Assembly (NCBI GenBank): GCA_002749535.1
Contig: MZZL01000396.1
Location: forward strand, 1-61,212
DNA length: 61,212 bases
DNA from: Apophysomyces variabilis
Lineage: Eukaryota > Mucoromycota > Mucoromycetes > Mucorales > Mucoraceae
Direction: 5' to 3'
Shown: positions 46,117-59,718 of the stretch, piece by piece
Layout of the letters: each line of letters begins with the position of its first letter
Position numbering within the stretch: the stretch's first letter is position 1
Position numbers and translations under genes: made by a program
The notes under the pieces: generated by a model
The model's database searches: none
Told to the model about the DNA's origin: nothing
The model's input: only the letters and a program-made list of their open reading frames with translations

Positions 46117-46897
46117 TCCACTTACACGCTCAATCTGCTATTGACTCTTTGTTGTAGAAAATTGATGATGTAGCCTAAGGTAGAAGGACACTTGGTCTGG
46201 TCTGTGAACACACTGTTTGCATCTGACACTGGGTATGAACTCAAGGAAAAATGGTCTTTTTATTTGACAGAGGGTTATTCACCTTAAGATTAGGGGCAAT
46301 ATGACTCTTGATGGACACAAGAGAAGACATCAGACGATAATATAGCATAAAATTTATGTCGTACTGTACTCCCTTACTAGATCACGAAAAACGCATATGT
46401 AATAATATATCATTACGGAAAAATATTCTCGGATGAAAAGAAAATACGACAAAAACCGTTTCCCATACTGGGTAGAATAAGCACATGGGAAAGCTAGCAG
46501 TAACAATACTATTTCACCAAACTTTTTTACCTGTATATCCAAACAAAAGGGAAATCCATTGCTGTTTGGGTCAAATATGGATGAAGAGAAAGAAAAGTGA
46601 TTTTCTGTTTTTCCCATAGACCATATGATTCTACAAGCGACCTTTTGATAAAACACGCGATGATGCTTGTTTATCGCTTTATGCTAGAAAGCTACTGAAT
46701 AAGACTTTCAGTCCCTTAGCCTAGTAGTAGGCTTAGTCGAGGGGACATCATGTAGTCAATACTTTTGCCATAAGTGAAGTAATGATTTTGTTGTTTTTCC
46801 CAAGATCTTATTATGCTATTACTGGTAGGGTACGCCGAAGTAGGAGTTTCCAACGATACCCGGGAAATGCTGAACCTGCACTTTAAAGGAACTAATA
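46117..46897. other. Spacer left of the transposon
   Basis: No gene. A short hairpin (AGCCTA...TAGGCT) lies at about 46711-46747. Confidence 0.5.
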
Positions 46898-49521
46898 TGG
46901 TGCATACTGTTTTAAACCATCAAAACTTTATTTTGTCGAAATCCTTGAAAATTTCATTTCCCGACCGGGTAAATATTAGTCTTCTATTTATTTACAAGTG
47001 AGGGTGTTCAATCAGATACTCCAATCTTGCGATGAGAGCGATATCTATGCGATGTAAACTTTTCAACTATTTTACATGCCTCGCTTCCGTTATGCATGTT
47101 ATTATACGCGTCAATATATCTCCAGCATCGCTTATAATATCGACGAATTTGGATGGGAGCAGAGTCAGGAGGAGAAACGCTATCCAGAAACTGATCGAGG
47201 TTATCACGGAGAGCTGCATACGAATAATTGCACTCTTTTCGTGCTATTTTCTTTGCAGCTGACCAGTATCTCTCGATCCAATTCGTCTCACAATGATACT
47301 TAGGATAGAGTGCAAACAGATGGCCGGCTTTAACGACAGCCTCATGTAGGGCTGTCTTCTGGTTAACAAAGTCAGGCTGAGCGGCAAGCATATGGTAAGG
47401 ACAGCAGGAATTATCCTCTACTGGTTCACCACCGCACTTAGCTTTCCAATGCTCTTTTTTTGCTTTAAACTCCTCCCAGCGACCGAGACCACGTTCCTCT
47501 AGTATCCTGCGAACTCCCTTTTCAATCCAAGTGACCACTTCCTTTCTTTCACCGTTCTTTTTTCTCACCATCTCAGATTTCCTATCGTAAAAGTGATGCG
47601 GAACTCTCACTCCATCACGAATAAAATAGCCCGGAGTAATGGTTCGTTCCTCTCCATCTTTCAGGACCCTGTCGTTCAAGTTAAACCGTGTAGCAACCTT
47701 GGCGTTGCGTGGGTACGCGTTATGATTGCTAGACTGGTCAAAGAGGAAGAGTGCCTGGCAGTCCGGATGAAGAATTTCGAACAGCTTGATCGCGTCTTCC
47801 TTTAGCTGCTGGACCATATCCTTTGAAGTCCAGTATCCGTCACGGTTGCTGCCAGCAAAGAAAAGCTTACGGGATTTCCAATCCCCCAAACGCATAGTTC
47901 CATGGCAGGGACATTGGAACTCACTGACCATTATAGATCCTCCAGGAGACTTCTTTCTGATTGGATTTTCACCGTCTGCAAGCCAGAGATCTTGTTTACT
48001 ATCGTTCGAGTAAAAAGTTGATTCATCGTGGGTTACCATCACGATTTTCTTCTTTCCTTCTGGCAATTGAGGCTCCTTTACTGTGGCTTCATCATCAGAA
48101 TCGTAATCTTCCATGAATGGTTTGAGCTCCATCATATTGCGAGCCCATTCTTGCCTATACTTCACGACGTCCTCACGTTCATGTCCATCATAATATATGT
48201 CCTTTTTGTGACGACGGTATGAATAACCCCACTCGTAAAGATAATTTGCAAGCACCGATGCAGATATATGACCTGGCATTCCCAAAATCTCAGGGATAAT
48301 GACCTCGTTTACATGCTTTGTCAGGTCTGGCAGTGTTCGTTTTTCAGGTTTGGTTGCCATAAGGCAGCGTATGGTAGCTGCCTTCACATCTTCATCACTC
48401 AATAGAGACTGGCGTTTTGCATGCTTTCCCTGTTGATGCAGAGAAACACTACCAGTCCTAAGATATTCTTTGGCGTAAAACCTGATTGCTGCTGCTCTAT
48501 AATACTGCGATGGGGCTGCCCAAGCGATCTGGGCTGCCAATTTGGATGCTTCCATTTTTTTCTTCCCTGAAAGAAGTTCACGAAAATAGGCATGAACGCC
48601 ACGGTACTTCGCCATTTCGTAATCAGAAAGGCCATTTGCTGCTGCTTTTACGGCGTTCATTTGAGGAGCGATAAACAAGGTGAGCTTTTCAAATGCTGCT
48701 TGGATCGTCATTAAGGGCTCGTCATCGTGGATAAAGGGAATAGCTATTTCTTCAACACTAGACTCGTTCCCTGAGTCTCCTTCCACACCACCTGTCTGAG
48801 AGGCGAAGAAATCGGTAATCCTCTTACTACCTCTTGCTTTCTCCTCTGCTCGTCTCTTTTGGTAGATTTTGGTAGTTCTACCAACTCCCCAGTACGGGCC
48901 ACGGGATGACGATCCACTATCCTTTAACTCATATGGAAATGGTGGGCGATCTGCTTCACCCTCCAAATTAGCTTCCTTGGCGCTGTCTGGTTCGAAAGCT
49001 GCCAAAACCTCAAAATCGTTTCCTTCTTGATAATCTCCTAGTTCTTGTTGAGCTGTTGCTTCAGTTATTTTTGGAATAAATTTTTGTCCCAAGGTGTCAC
49101 GCTTTTGCTGTCTAGCAACTTTCTGTCTTTTAGTGAGAGGAGGCATATAGGATAAATGAGTTTAAGAGAGAAGCAACAGAAGCTGCAGCAGCTATGAATT
49201 ATATGGGCTATGTTGCACAAGTGTAACTTCACTATTCAATGTTACACGACACTTCTTTTAATGGTGAAATACACAGAAGACCTTGTCGAAATTTTGACCC
49301 CTCCAGCCAAATTTTCATATTCCGACGAAATTTCAAACCGTATCAACTCCTCAATAAATGCTTTTTTTTACGATGTTCCAGGATAGAACTGTGGTTTATT
49401 AGCTTTAGAATAGATCTATCCTGAAAGAACGGAAAAATTCGTAATTTCCAACCTGTTGATAGATTTTGTATTTTTTGATGCGGTGTTTGAAAATTTTAAC
49501 GGTTTAAAACAGAATGCACCA
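46898..49521 (-). mobile_element. Intact Tc1/mariner-type DNA transposon (2,624 bp)
   Basis: Inverted termini TGGTGCATACTGTTTTAAAC at 46898 and TGGTGCATTCTGTTTTAAAC (read inward from 49521) match at 28 of the first 32 positions. TA flanks both sides (46896-46897 and 49522-49523), the expected target duplication. A second, weaker inverted match (TGAAAATTT region at about 46948 and 49315) lies inside each end. The element contains one uninterrupted transposase gene and short flanks, so it looks potentially autonomous. Exact ends could shift by two bases because the flank reads ATAT. Confidence 0.88.
47008..49146 (-). CDS. DDE transposase of the intact transposon (712 aa)
   Basis: Cuts and joins its own terminal repeats. 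An acidic, low-complexity N-terminus with basic KRQKVARQQKR leads to a helical DNA-binding region (about 180-310). The catalytic core has VMVTHDEST (Asp374), ALFLFDQSSNHNAYP (Asp470) and HCETNWIERYWSAAKK (Glu620 or Glu625), the IS630/Tc1-like DDE arrangement with a large insertion between the second Asp and Glu that carries a CxxxxxxxxxCC cluster. No stop or frameshift and no intron. Much longer than classic Tc1 transposases (~350 aa); similar large DDE endonucleases occur in basidiomycetes and glomeromycetes, from memory. Confidence 0.9.
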   Translation of the reverse strand: MPPLTKRQKVARQQKRDTLGQKFIPKITEATAQQELGDYQEGNDFEVLAAFEPDSAKEANLEGEADRPPFPYELKDSGSSSRGPYWGVGRTTKIYQKRRAEEKARGSKRITDFFASQTGGVEGDSGNESSVEEIAIPFIHDDEPLMTIQAAFEKLTLFIAPQMNAVKAAANGLSDYEMAKYRGVHAYFRELLSGKKKMEASKLAAQIAWAAPSQYYRAAAIRFYAKEYLRTGSVSLHQQGKHAKRQSLLSDEDVKAATIRCLMATKPEKRTLPDLTKHVNEVIIPEILGMPGHISASVLANYLYEWGYSYRRHKKDIYYDGHEREDVVKYRQEWARNMMELKPFMEDYDSDDEATVKEPQLPEGKKKIVMVTHDESTFYSNDSKQDLWLADGENPIRKKSPGGSIMVSEFQCPCHGTMRLGDWKSRKLFFAGSNRDGYWTSKDMVQQLKEDAIKLFEILHPDCQALFLFDQSSNHNAYPRNAKVATRFNLNDRVLKDGEERTITPGYFIRDGVRVPHHFYDRKSEMVRKKNGERKEVVTWIEKGVRRILEERGLGRWEEFKAKKEHWKAKCGGEPVEDNSCCPYHMLAAQPDFVNQKTALHEAVVKAGHLFALYPKYHCETNWIERYWSAAKKIARKECNYSYAALRDNLDQFLDSVSPPDSAPIQIRRYYKRCWRYIDAYNNMHNGSEACKIVEKFTSHRYRSHRKIGVSD

Positions 49522-49523
49522 TA

Positions 49524-50602
49524 TACGTTAGTAGTTTGGTCTTTATGTCGCTAATATGGGAGACTGACAATGTCGTATTTATCGTGGTTGATTAATTCTT
49601 TGCTAGCCATCGCCATCAGTTATGCTCAGAATACTTTTACATTAGATTCATGTCATTTATTTGAAACCAAAATTACTTTTCACCATACTGATTGTCTACT
49701 GTCCATCCCAGTAGGATATAAAAAGTCCATCACAACCAGAACTTCTGGAGGAGCGTTGAATATTCAAGGCCCATAGGTAACCCGATATTGTCTTCTTTAT
49801 ACGGAAAGGAACATATTTCCGTATGGTGAGCAGGTAGTCTTTGACGGGCGCTTTTTTGTAACGAAGTAAATAATAGTCCATCGGGAACTGATGTTAAAAT
49901 CTACAGCAAATTCGGAAACTTATGTTTCTGATGCGCTAGCTCTCTTTTACTACTGTGAAATAGTCCATCAGCAACTACTTCTCGTGGTAGTCCAAATGAC
50001 TGTGATAAAGCTTACCAGCTGCTAATGTCAACAAGGAAGCTTATGTGAAGTTTGACAAATCCATATCAACAGGAGTGAGCATTACAGAAGCAAGTATTAA
50101 AATGAAACATGTCAAAATCAAATCGGCGCTGCTTGGTGCTATGGAACTCCTCAAAATTATCTACCAACTTCTGGTTTACGGCGAACGCACGGATCGGGTT
50201 GACTCCGTCATCCGAGCAGTGACCTTTCCGAGAGCAGTTGTTGAAATGTATAAGCAATGGTTGGCTCCCGCGACGAAAAGCTGCAATCGTCGCACGATAC
50301 TACACTTGTTGCTTTAATTCTGCGCTTACTCTGTAGTTCGTTCCAAAACTATAAAAAAATTTTGCGGCTATTTCATAATATCTATTTGGCTAATCCCAGA
50401 TGTGTTGCATAAATTATGCTATCATTGTTTGATAAAAGCTATGATTCTTAAAAGCAAGTGGTATATACGGCGTTAGTTTCTATTACCTACTTTTCACGTA
50501 GTCATTAAGTGCCTAATAACGAACAAAATTGCATCATATCTACCTCATAGATTAATTGAAGCTGTTCCGCATAAACAATGTATAGCATAAGAAAATCAAA
50601 AG
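49524..50602. other. Intergenic, nothing firm
   Basis: An ORF at 49570-49776 begins with a signal-like MSYLSWLINSLLAIAISYAQ but its remainder is short and unconvincing; one at 50045-50317 shows nothing. No supported feature. Confidence 0.45.
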
Positions 50603-50610
50603 TATTTAAA
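50603..50610 (+). promoter_or_regulatory. TATA-like box of the Zys-like gene
   Basis: TATTTAAA, 152 nt upstream of the ATG at 50762. Confidence 0.45.
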
Positions 50611-50761
50611 GACTCGAATAATTTTTTGCAGATTAGTACAAGTTTACTCTATTTAGGTATCTTCAACTACCAAAGGAATATCAACGAAATCTAACCTTAT
50701 ATTATATCTTACGAATCATTGCAACCATATCACCACTTATTACATAGCTGGATACTCAGCC

Positions 50762-51016
50762 ATGAAATTTATCCTACTGTGCTATTTCGTTATCCTGTCA
50801 GCTATCCTTACCCTGGTAAACGCCGGACCTCTTGCGTATGGAATATGCCAAACTGGATGTAACGCTGTTGCAGCTGCATGCTACGCAGCAGCTGGTTTTA
50901 CCTTTGGCACTGTGACGGCAGGAGCTGGTGTTCCTGCTGCTATTGTCGGCTGCAACGCAGCCCTAAGTGCATGTATGACCAGCTGTATTGCAGCCGGCTT
51001 GGCTCCAACACCATAA
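50762..51016 (+). CDS. Small secreted Zys3-like Cys/Ala-rich protein (84 aa)
   Basis: Signal peptide (ILLCYFVILSAILTLVNA, cut at about 21), then a 63-residue mature chain starting GPLAYGICQTGCNAVAAACY and ending SCIAAGLAPTP. Six cysteines at 29, 33, 40, 64, 71 and 75 form two C-x3-C/C-x6-C groups on alanine-rich helices. The sequence strongly recalls a family of small secreted proteins found in fungi, algae and nematodes and named after Chlamydomonas zygote-specific Zys3. Function is not established. Complete, single exon. Confidence 0.8.
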   Translation: MKFILLCYFVILSAILTLVNAGPLAYGICQTGCNAVAAACYAAAGFTFGTVTAGAGVPAAIVGCNAALSACMTSCIAAGLAPTP

Positions 51017-51913
51017 AATCGTTCCATCTTCTTTTTATTCCTATCGTTTGTATTTAACCCACCTCTAGTTGCTGTATGTCTGTAAAATATAGTGCAAAAA
51101 TCTTTCACATGTTGATGCTATTCGATTTCCTATACAAGGACGTATTAACCACATGCAAGATAACAGTCATTTTCTTTGTTGTACATGTTGGAACATGCAC
51201 GCTCTCGCCAATAACAACTGTGAAGAGGATAAACTATTGGTTCTGCCTTTATTCCGCATACATAGAATGTGTTTTATTGCTAACGACAGCCTCGGAGGGT
51301 CAAATCCTTCCGGGGTTGCCTTTCCGCCAACCGTTCTTGATTGCATTAAATAATAAATATACTTCACATTGTGGATAACCAATGCTTACCATAGTAAGGG
51401 CGCTAGCGGATTTTGTACCATTGCATAAAGTCAAACGGCTTCTAAAACAGCTCTAAGTACCGAAATGCTCGAGACACGCCGCACATCCTGGACAGTTCAT
51501 CAGGGATACTTTAAGCGTTTCGTGCTCTAAAACACATGGTATAATCCAATATTGCCTGGTGGCGAATTTCTTCATTCGTAACAAAGCTGAAATTAAATCA
51601 ATCGAAAAGGTTTAGTGTGCCAATGTACCAAGATTAGAACATTTGGGTGTTTCTCTTAGAGTTACTCGAGTCACTGGTAAAATTGTCGGAGACTCCACAT
51701 TTAAACGGTAGCGTGTGGTACGAATAAGGAGTGTTGAGATTTCAGTGCGAAGGATATCCAATGTCATGTTCTCAAAGTTCTATTGGGCTAATGCCTATGA
51801 AAATTAGGGCGCTCGTGTATTAAATTAAAGAAAATAACCACGGCGCCATTTATTGTCATTGGTACTCTAAATTTCGTCTTGCATCACTCTTTATAACCAT
51901 AAAAGCAAATCCT
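51017..51913. other. Intergenic, nothing recognised
   Basis: About 0.9 kb between convergent genes; short ORFs without domain support. Confidence 0.5.
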
Positions 51914-53351
51914 TCAATGGTTACTGAAAAATTTGGAAATCTCTCCCACTATCTCAGGATTGGTCTGATAAAGGATGTGACCTCCATCGGGATACTCTAT
52001 GTACGTCGAACCACGAATCAACGCATGAATGTCTTGACCGTTTTGGGGAAGCTGGGCTATATCTTTTGCACCATGAAGGACGAGCGTCCTTGTGGTGATG
52101 TTCTTCAGGGCCTCCGTATAATCGTAATGAAAGAGTGCTGTTACACATTGAGCCATGAAAGCGTCATAGTTTCGGTTCTTCCCCTCATGGATCAGCTCAA
52201 GGTATGCCTTGGTATCTTGCGGATGGTCGCGGATATACTCGGGTGTAAGGCAAGCCGAGAACAGTTTGTCCTGGAAATTGTACCATTCAGTAGCAGTAGG
52301 CGGTTTATGCATCTCCTCAATCCATTGCCCGGCTGGCATTGGACCTGCTAGACTATTGTTGACTGAACTGTAGACATAGAGCCAAAAAAAAAAGTGTTGT
52401 GCATTAGATATTGAATTTTTTCAAGTACTAGCGAAATGCAATCACTGATGAAGATAGATATCACGACAATAACCCAATATTAACAAGGCTGAAATACACA
52501 CTTACGAGCCGATCAAAACTACATTCTCGAGTATGAAGTCGGTTGGGTGAGTTGCTGCGCTACATTGTTCAAACTAAGATGAGTAAAAGCAACTCCTCGC
52601 CTAATAGCATATGACCAATTTCCCTGGCTAATGCCGTATTTGATTATCCACTTACAGAGACTGCGAGATCATTGCTCCCATAGATAGGCCAACTAAATTG
52701 ATGCGCTTCCATGCAAGATGCTGAGTCAGGTGATAAATATCATTGACCATATTGCTCATAGTGATGAGCGACTCATTCACGACTGAGGATTCGCCCATTC
52801 CTCGATTGTCATATGTTAACACTGCGATCATGTTTTTGTTAAGCACAGTAAGTTACATGTTACACAGAGGCTTCATATGAAGCGGTTGCACAAAACCTAC
52901 CTGGACGATCCTTCGCTAGGGGAGGAATGACATCTCTCCAGTCGTTTTGGAGCATGTTGCTAGAAATGACAAGCAGCCCGCCATTTTAATAAGTTTATCC
53001 ATCTCTGCTTCGATTAGCCTCTCAGTACTTACACTCCGCAGACCTAAAAGAAGCACAATATAAAAACAGATGTGTAATTAGAACTCATGATATTTAAGAG
53101 TAAACAAGCATATTGGACATGTAAGGTCTGTTAGAAAAACTACTCACAAGAATAACTGGTGTGCTGTCGCTCTTTCCACCGTTGTATAGACGGTATCCAA
53201 GGATCGATCCATCTGGCGTTGTAACGTTGCCTACAACAGGTTTGGCCAGCAGGGAAAAGGCTTCCTTCTTGCCAGCATAGTCAATGACGCTGGCAGAACA
53301 GATGGAGCTGATTCCAAAAAGCAGGGTAGGAAAGACAAGTTTCAGGTGCAT
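51914..53351 (-). CDS. Secreted alpha/beta hydrolase, six exons (310 aa)
   Basis: My splicing: 53351-53148, 53043-53033 (an 11-nt exon), 52959-52901, 52821-52656, 52559-52506, 52352-51914; total 933 nt, one frame, all GT-AG. The signal peptide (LVFPTLLFGISSICSA) implies secretion. Core motifs: TYDNRGMGES, nucleophile elbow GLSMG (Ser138), ENVVLIGS, Asp262 in VLHGAKD and His290 in PDGGHILYQ. The fold fits ester or lactone hydrolases (enol-lactonase-like), but substrate cannot be read. Length is normal. TATA at 53393-53400. Confidence 0.85.
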
Positions 53352-53392
53352 TTCTGTATGATAGCTTACAGCTTCCATCATATGAAGAATTG

Positions 53393-53400
53393 CTTTTATA
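53393..53400 (-). promoter_or_regulatory. TATA box of the alpha/beta hydrolase gene
   Basis: TATAAAAG on the minus strand about 45 nt upstream of the ATG at 53351. Confidence 0.6.
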
Positions 53401-55323
<1,923 letters not shown>

Positions 55324-57642
55324 TTTTGATTTTTGTGATATTTAACTCTTCTGAGAACTGTTAAAAATAAACACTCGGTACACTCCCCATTTTCTTTCTG
55401 TAAGAAGTTATTTAGATCAATACTTGCCTCGCAATGTTCGTTTAATACTTCTCCAAGATATCGCATAATGTTATATCGCTTTTGACCGGCCGACATGATG
55501 CCGCCAAAAATTACAACTCCTGCTTATTTCTGCACATGTATTGGAACGGGTCGAATGTATTTGGAAGAGTGCACTCGGTTTCCCCGTTAAATTGCCAACA
55601 ATGTCAAGGTTTTGCACTGCAGGTGTCTGATAATATATACGTTATTCCGGTACACAATAGCAAGATCGACTTCCCTTCATTTTTTCTACCACAGAATCAC
55701 TTCCGTCATGCAGCGTGATAGCAAACGGTAGTATTCATCATCGCCCTATACTACAATGTGCTTTAATTTGTTGTGCGGCACCTGTGCTCATCCGTGACCT
55801 ATATATCTAAATAACCATAGATGTACCCACACCACTTGATCTTAACTAGTTTATTCATTTGCCTCAAGCCAAAATTTACATTGCTATAAATACGTTACTT
55901 AATACAGAGCAAACTTCGTACCTTAGTGCAGCTCATTGCAACAGGCAAAGAAGAGTACAAGAGTAAACAACCGGACCAATTACGTGGAGAGCCATATCTA
56001 CAAGGGGAACGAAATGAGCTAAGAAAGCAGACACACAGTTGCAATCTGAAACCTTGAGGGTAAATAATGAAACAATAAAAAGAGGGATACATGAAAAGAG
56101 AAAAACATTTCTAGGAATGAACTGAGGCATTCATAAGAGGGACATGTCATGGGAAGACACCGGCGAGGTCATCTCATGCATACGACAAGAAAAAAAAAGA
56201 TAGGGTTGAATGGAAGCTCAAGAGAAAGGGAAGGAAAAATAAACAAGTATGCCGCCCAAAAAATCGCTGCAAAAGAAGTGATTATTACCGTCATCGTGAG
56301 TTGGCTATTTTCCAAGTTTTCATGTTTTTTTTTAAATTGTAGGTAAAATGATTTTGTACGCAAAAAAATTAGGATAATACAGTATACTAATAGAGTAATG
56401 ATGTTATGTTATATATTATGAGTTATCTCTTTCACCGCGTGTTATGTTCATAAAGCATTTTCCTTAAACTTCTTCCTTGACGGATCAATTTTGTTATGCA
56501 TATTTCCCATCAAGCATGTTGTTTTGCGTGTCCTTTTCCCGTGCATATTTCTTTTTATGCACTCCTTTCTACATGTATATTATTTTTTTCATGGATCCTC
56601 GGGGAGTCGGTCATGGTGTTGCAAATTATTGAATAAATGAAATGGTGAAAGCAAAGTGGTAAACGATGTAAAGAAGACAACGAATAAAAAAAACAAAAAG
56701 AGAAGAATTGATGAAAGTGAAAAAAAATAAGGAAGTAGTGGCTGAGGTATTGAGGAAAGGGTGTGGGAGTGGCATTGGAAAAGTGAGCAAGGGAGACAAA
56801 AGGAGAGTGTGTAAGGAACGATCTTGACAAATAACAAAGCTGATCTCACACTAGACTAACATTGCGTAAATAGGATGGCTGGGATGAATACCCTCGTTCT
56901 TCTCCAAATGAAAGCCAAACAAACTTCAACACGAATGTGGAATAAGTTGACACAGACAGGTACGGAGCTAACAAAAAACGGTAGCAAATGAGCACAATAT
57001 CCTGTTCACTCTATCTCTCGCTCGATCAGAGTTGCCATTAGTAAAGTTGAAACTGAACGCGCCTTAAGAAGTCAAACCTAATGAGTAAATAAAGAAGAAC
57101 GATGCTGTCCGCATAGACAAATCTCTAGACCCGCAGCCTGGATTCCATCGTCTCGTAGCTACGAAGCTATCGGCACGATTATAATAGCCCAATTGAGACA
57201 AGCTGACTTTGTGGGAATGCTTGTGCGTGACCAATGAACTCCTGCCTTCCCTTTATGGTATTGTATTGCCTGAATTTGTGGCGTCGTCTCCTGCCATATC
57301 CAGCAGCATTAGTGGCGTTGTCCTGCATCTGATCCTCCTATGTCGTTGGCGTTATCCCTTTTTGTTTTTCGCCTGTCCCTTGATATTTCGGCGTACTTCC
57401 CTTTGTCCTATCCCATGATCTTCATACGTGTATTCCTCCTTTCTTACTTTCCTTTTATATTTTGACGTCCCTGTTTCCTCAGCCTGCATATGACGTCATG
57501 TGACCTCGTCTCATTCTGTCTCAAGGATGAACTGTATACATCTAGTTTTTTCCCCATGCTAACAGGGAATCAGTACCCCTAGCTTGCTTTCATGCCCAAA
57601 CAACTCAATTTGTTTGCGGGTGTCTTTACGACCTTCTTCAGC
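55324..57642. other. Gene-poor spacer
   Basis: About 2.3 kb. It includes a purine-rich stretch near 56640-56820. No gene, RNA or element recognised. Confidence 0.45.
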
Positions 57643-57650
57643 TATATAAG
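57643..57650 (+). promoter_or_regulatory. TATA box of the knottin-like peptide gene
   Basis: TATATAAG, 208 nt upstream of the ATG at 57851. Confidence 0.55.
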
Positions 57651-57850
57651 GGACGGTGCACATACCAATGCCCTGTACCAACGGTACTCAAGTCTTTCGA
57701 CTACTGCAAGGAGTATTTCAAGCATATTCGCAAGACCCACTACACGCTCTTCTCAAAAGGCCTATCGAACGCGTACTAATACGCTCAAACAAACAAGAAA
57801 CTCTACAAGAACTCTCCAAGTGCTCCACTTAAACCTTCGCAAGAGTCGCC

Positions 57851-58030
57851 ATGCGCTTTTCCGTTATAATATCTTTTATTGCCATTAGCTTTGTTTTGCA
57901 AGTCCAAGGAGTTGCTGCAGACGGCGGTTGTCTTGAAAAAGATATGGTCTGTAGCCCAAACTACCCTAATTTAGTATGTTGTTCTGGCTTGAGTTGTAAG
58001 GTCGATGGTGGTCTTCGTACGTGCCAGTAA
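57851..58030 (+). CDS. Secreted knottin-like peptide (59 aa)
   Basis: A signal peptide of about 20-23 residues (FSVIISFIAISFVLQVQG) precedes a 36-residue mature peptide. It has exactly six cysteines spaced C-x6-C-x8-CC-x4-C-x8-C, the inhibitor-cystine-knot framework. Pro, Asn and Gly sit in the loops and there are no other domains. AATAAA at 58054-58059 closes the transcript 24 nt after the stop. Knottins act as protease inhibitors, antimicrobials or channel-binding peptides; which applies here cannot be told. It shares the CC-containing framework with the two CC modules of the LysM protein at 13322-14792, at different spacing. Confidence 0.75.
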   Translation: MRFSVIISFIAISFVLQVQGVAADGGCLEKDMVCSPNYPNLVCCSGLSCKVDGGLRTCQ

Positions 58031-58059
58031 TCGTGTCTATTTCTTGTTTTTGAAATAAA

Positions 58060-59718
58060 GAAATAGGAAACTTGAAGTGTTTAGCTAAAAATGTAACCTT
58101 GCCTGTATTGATATTAATAACATAGATTCTCCCCCTCGCATGGAAGTTCTTCTTGCGATATAAGCACACGAAGGCTGGAGATAGAGCAGAATAGGAACTG
58201 ACAAATTCTGTTGCCTACTGCGGCGAATTGCGCAGACGCTAAAAGTTTTGTTATCACTGCACCAAAGCTAGGTCATTTCTCCCTTTTCTGAGCTGTCGAA
58301 GCTATGGCCTAGGCTGTATATATGCTGGCAGGATTAGCCAAAAGGGTAGCAGGTATGTTGTACTTAGCGACCCGCTCTTTCTCAAAAACAAGAACGCGGT
58401 CGCTCTTCAAGTGGTGCTTGAGCAGACGGCAAATGCTACTGGGTAGAAGTTGTAGTCAGGGAGCGCCTGGCATCCAATTTAAAAGCCGAACTCTCAATTG
58501 TGCCTCAGAATCCAGTACAAATTAAAGGATAGTAACACCAGAAAAGCCTTGCTTTTCATTTAAACTTGACAATCTGACAACGGAGTCATGTTAGCTTCAG
58601 TCACGATGAGAGAGTAATTGTAGATAAAGTTCGCATATGTTAGATTACTCCACACAGCGTAGACAAAGTTATTCGGCATTCACTCCATTAATTTCATGTC
58701 ATACTGATAGTTAATGTTGCCCATCCATATATCCTTTGATCCAAAAATAAATTTAGATACGTCGTATAAATAATTCACATAACAATCCAGTATATCCTAA
58801 CATAGAGTGTCACCTATACTATCTTTGCACTACTCTTCCATCAACATGTGGTTTACGTCCACTTGTATCAGAACTTTTATTTTGACAGTAGCCCAGCAGC
58901 TCAGCGCTGTTGTAAGTCATAACCCACTTTTGCATGATACAGTTTCCAGTTTGCGCTAATAGGAAATTTGATTTTTAGTCAGTCGCTGAACCTGCCCACT
59001 GAACTCATTGAGCAAAAAGTAGGCGAACCTTGATTTCTTAGTTCGCTGACTACGGCTTTTTTCGACAACAGGTTCACATTTATGTGAATCAAGTTAGGTT
59101 AGTCCTCGAGAGACAAAGCTGGTCAGTCTCCAAAGTACTAGGAGCGGATACAGAGACCTCTCGTTAGGTCAAACACCACACCGTACCTATAATTTATCAT
59201 CTATTAATGAATATCGAGAAGGACAAGGAAGCGTAGTAAAACGATATGCAATTTATAACTGTCTTTTGTACTCAGAGAAGAAGAGGCTCCAGCATGACGA
59301 GCCACTATAGCTGGATTAAAAAAATAACTTGGCCCATACAATATATTAGGAAACTACGACTGAATCGTCAGATATTCAACGACAATAGGCAGGAGACGGC
59401 AGCGATAGAAATTATTTGGGAATGGAAAATGAAAAAGGGATGATGTGAAACACTAAGCATAAGGTCGGGAAGGGAACAAGAGCGTTGTTTATTGCTAAGA
59501 CTTTATAGAACATCAAAAGGAAATCCCTCAAGTGAGTACACCCGTTGCCGCCACCAGCTGGGTGAGGATGTTGTACTCTCTGGCAGTAGGCTGTGATATT
59601 GATATGTCGCTGTACACTTTAACTATGGCAAGCGTCAAATAGCAGTTCTATATTGAAGCGACAGCAATAATACGAGAAGGGACGATGTTCCTTACACTGT
59701 TCGTCCCGGTTTCAATGA
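58060..59718. other. Intergenic, nothing recognised
   Basis: About 1.7 kb; short ORFs only. Confidence 0.45.

Noticed and set aside
49570..49776. ORF with a signal-like N-terminus beside the transposon
   Set aside because: Short, only two cysteines, no promoter or poly(A) signal seen; insufficient support.
57121..57222. Readable stretch ending QLRQADFVGMLVRDQ
   Set aside because: No start, no family and a stop soon after; not distinguishable from chance.
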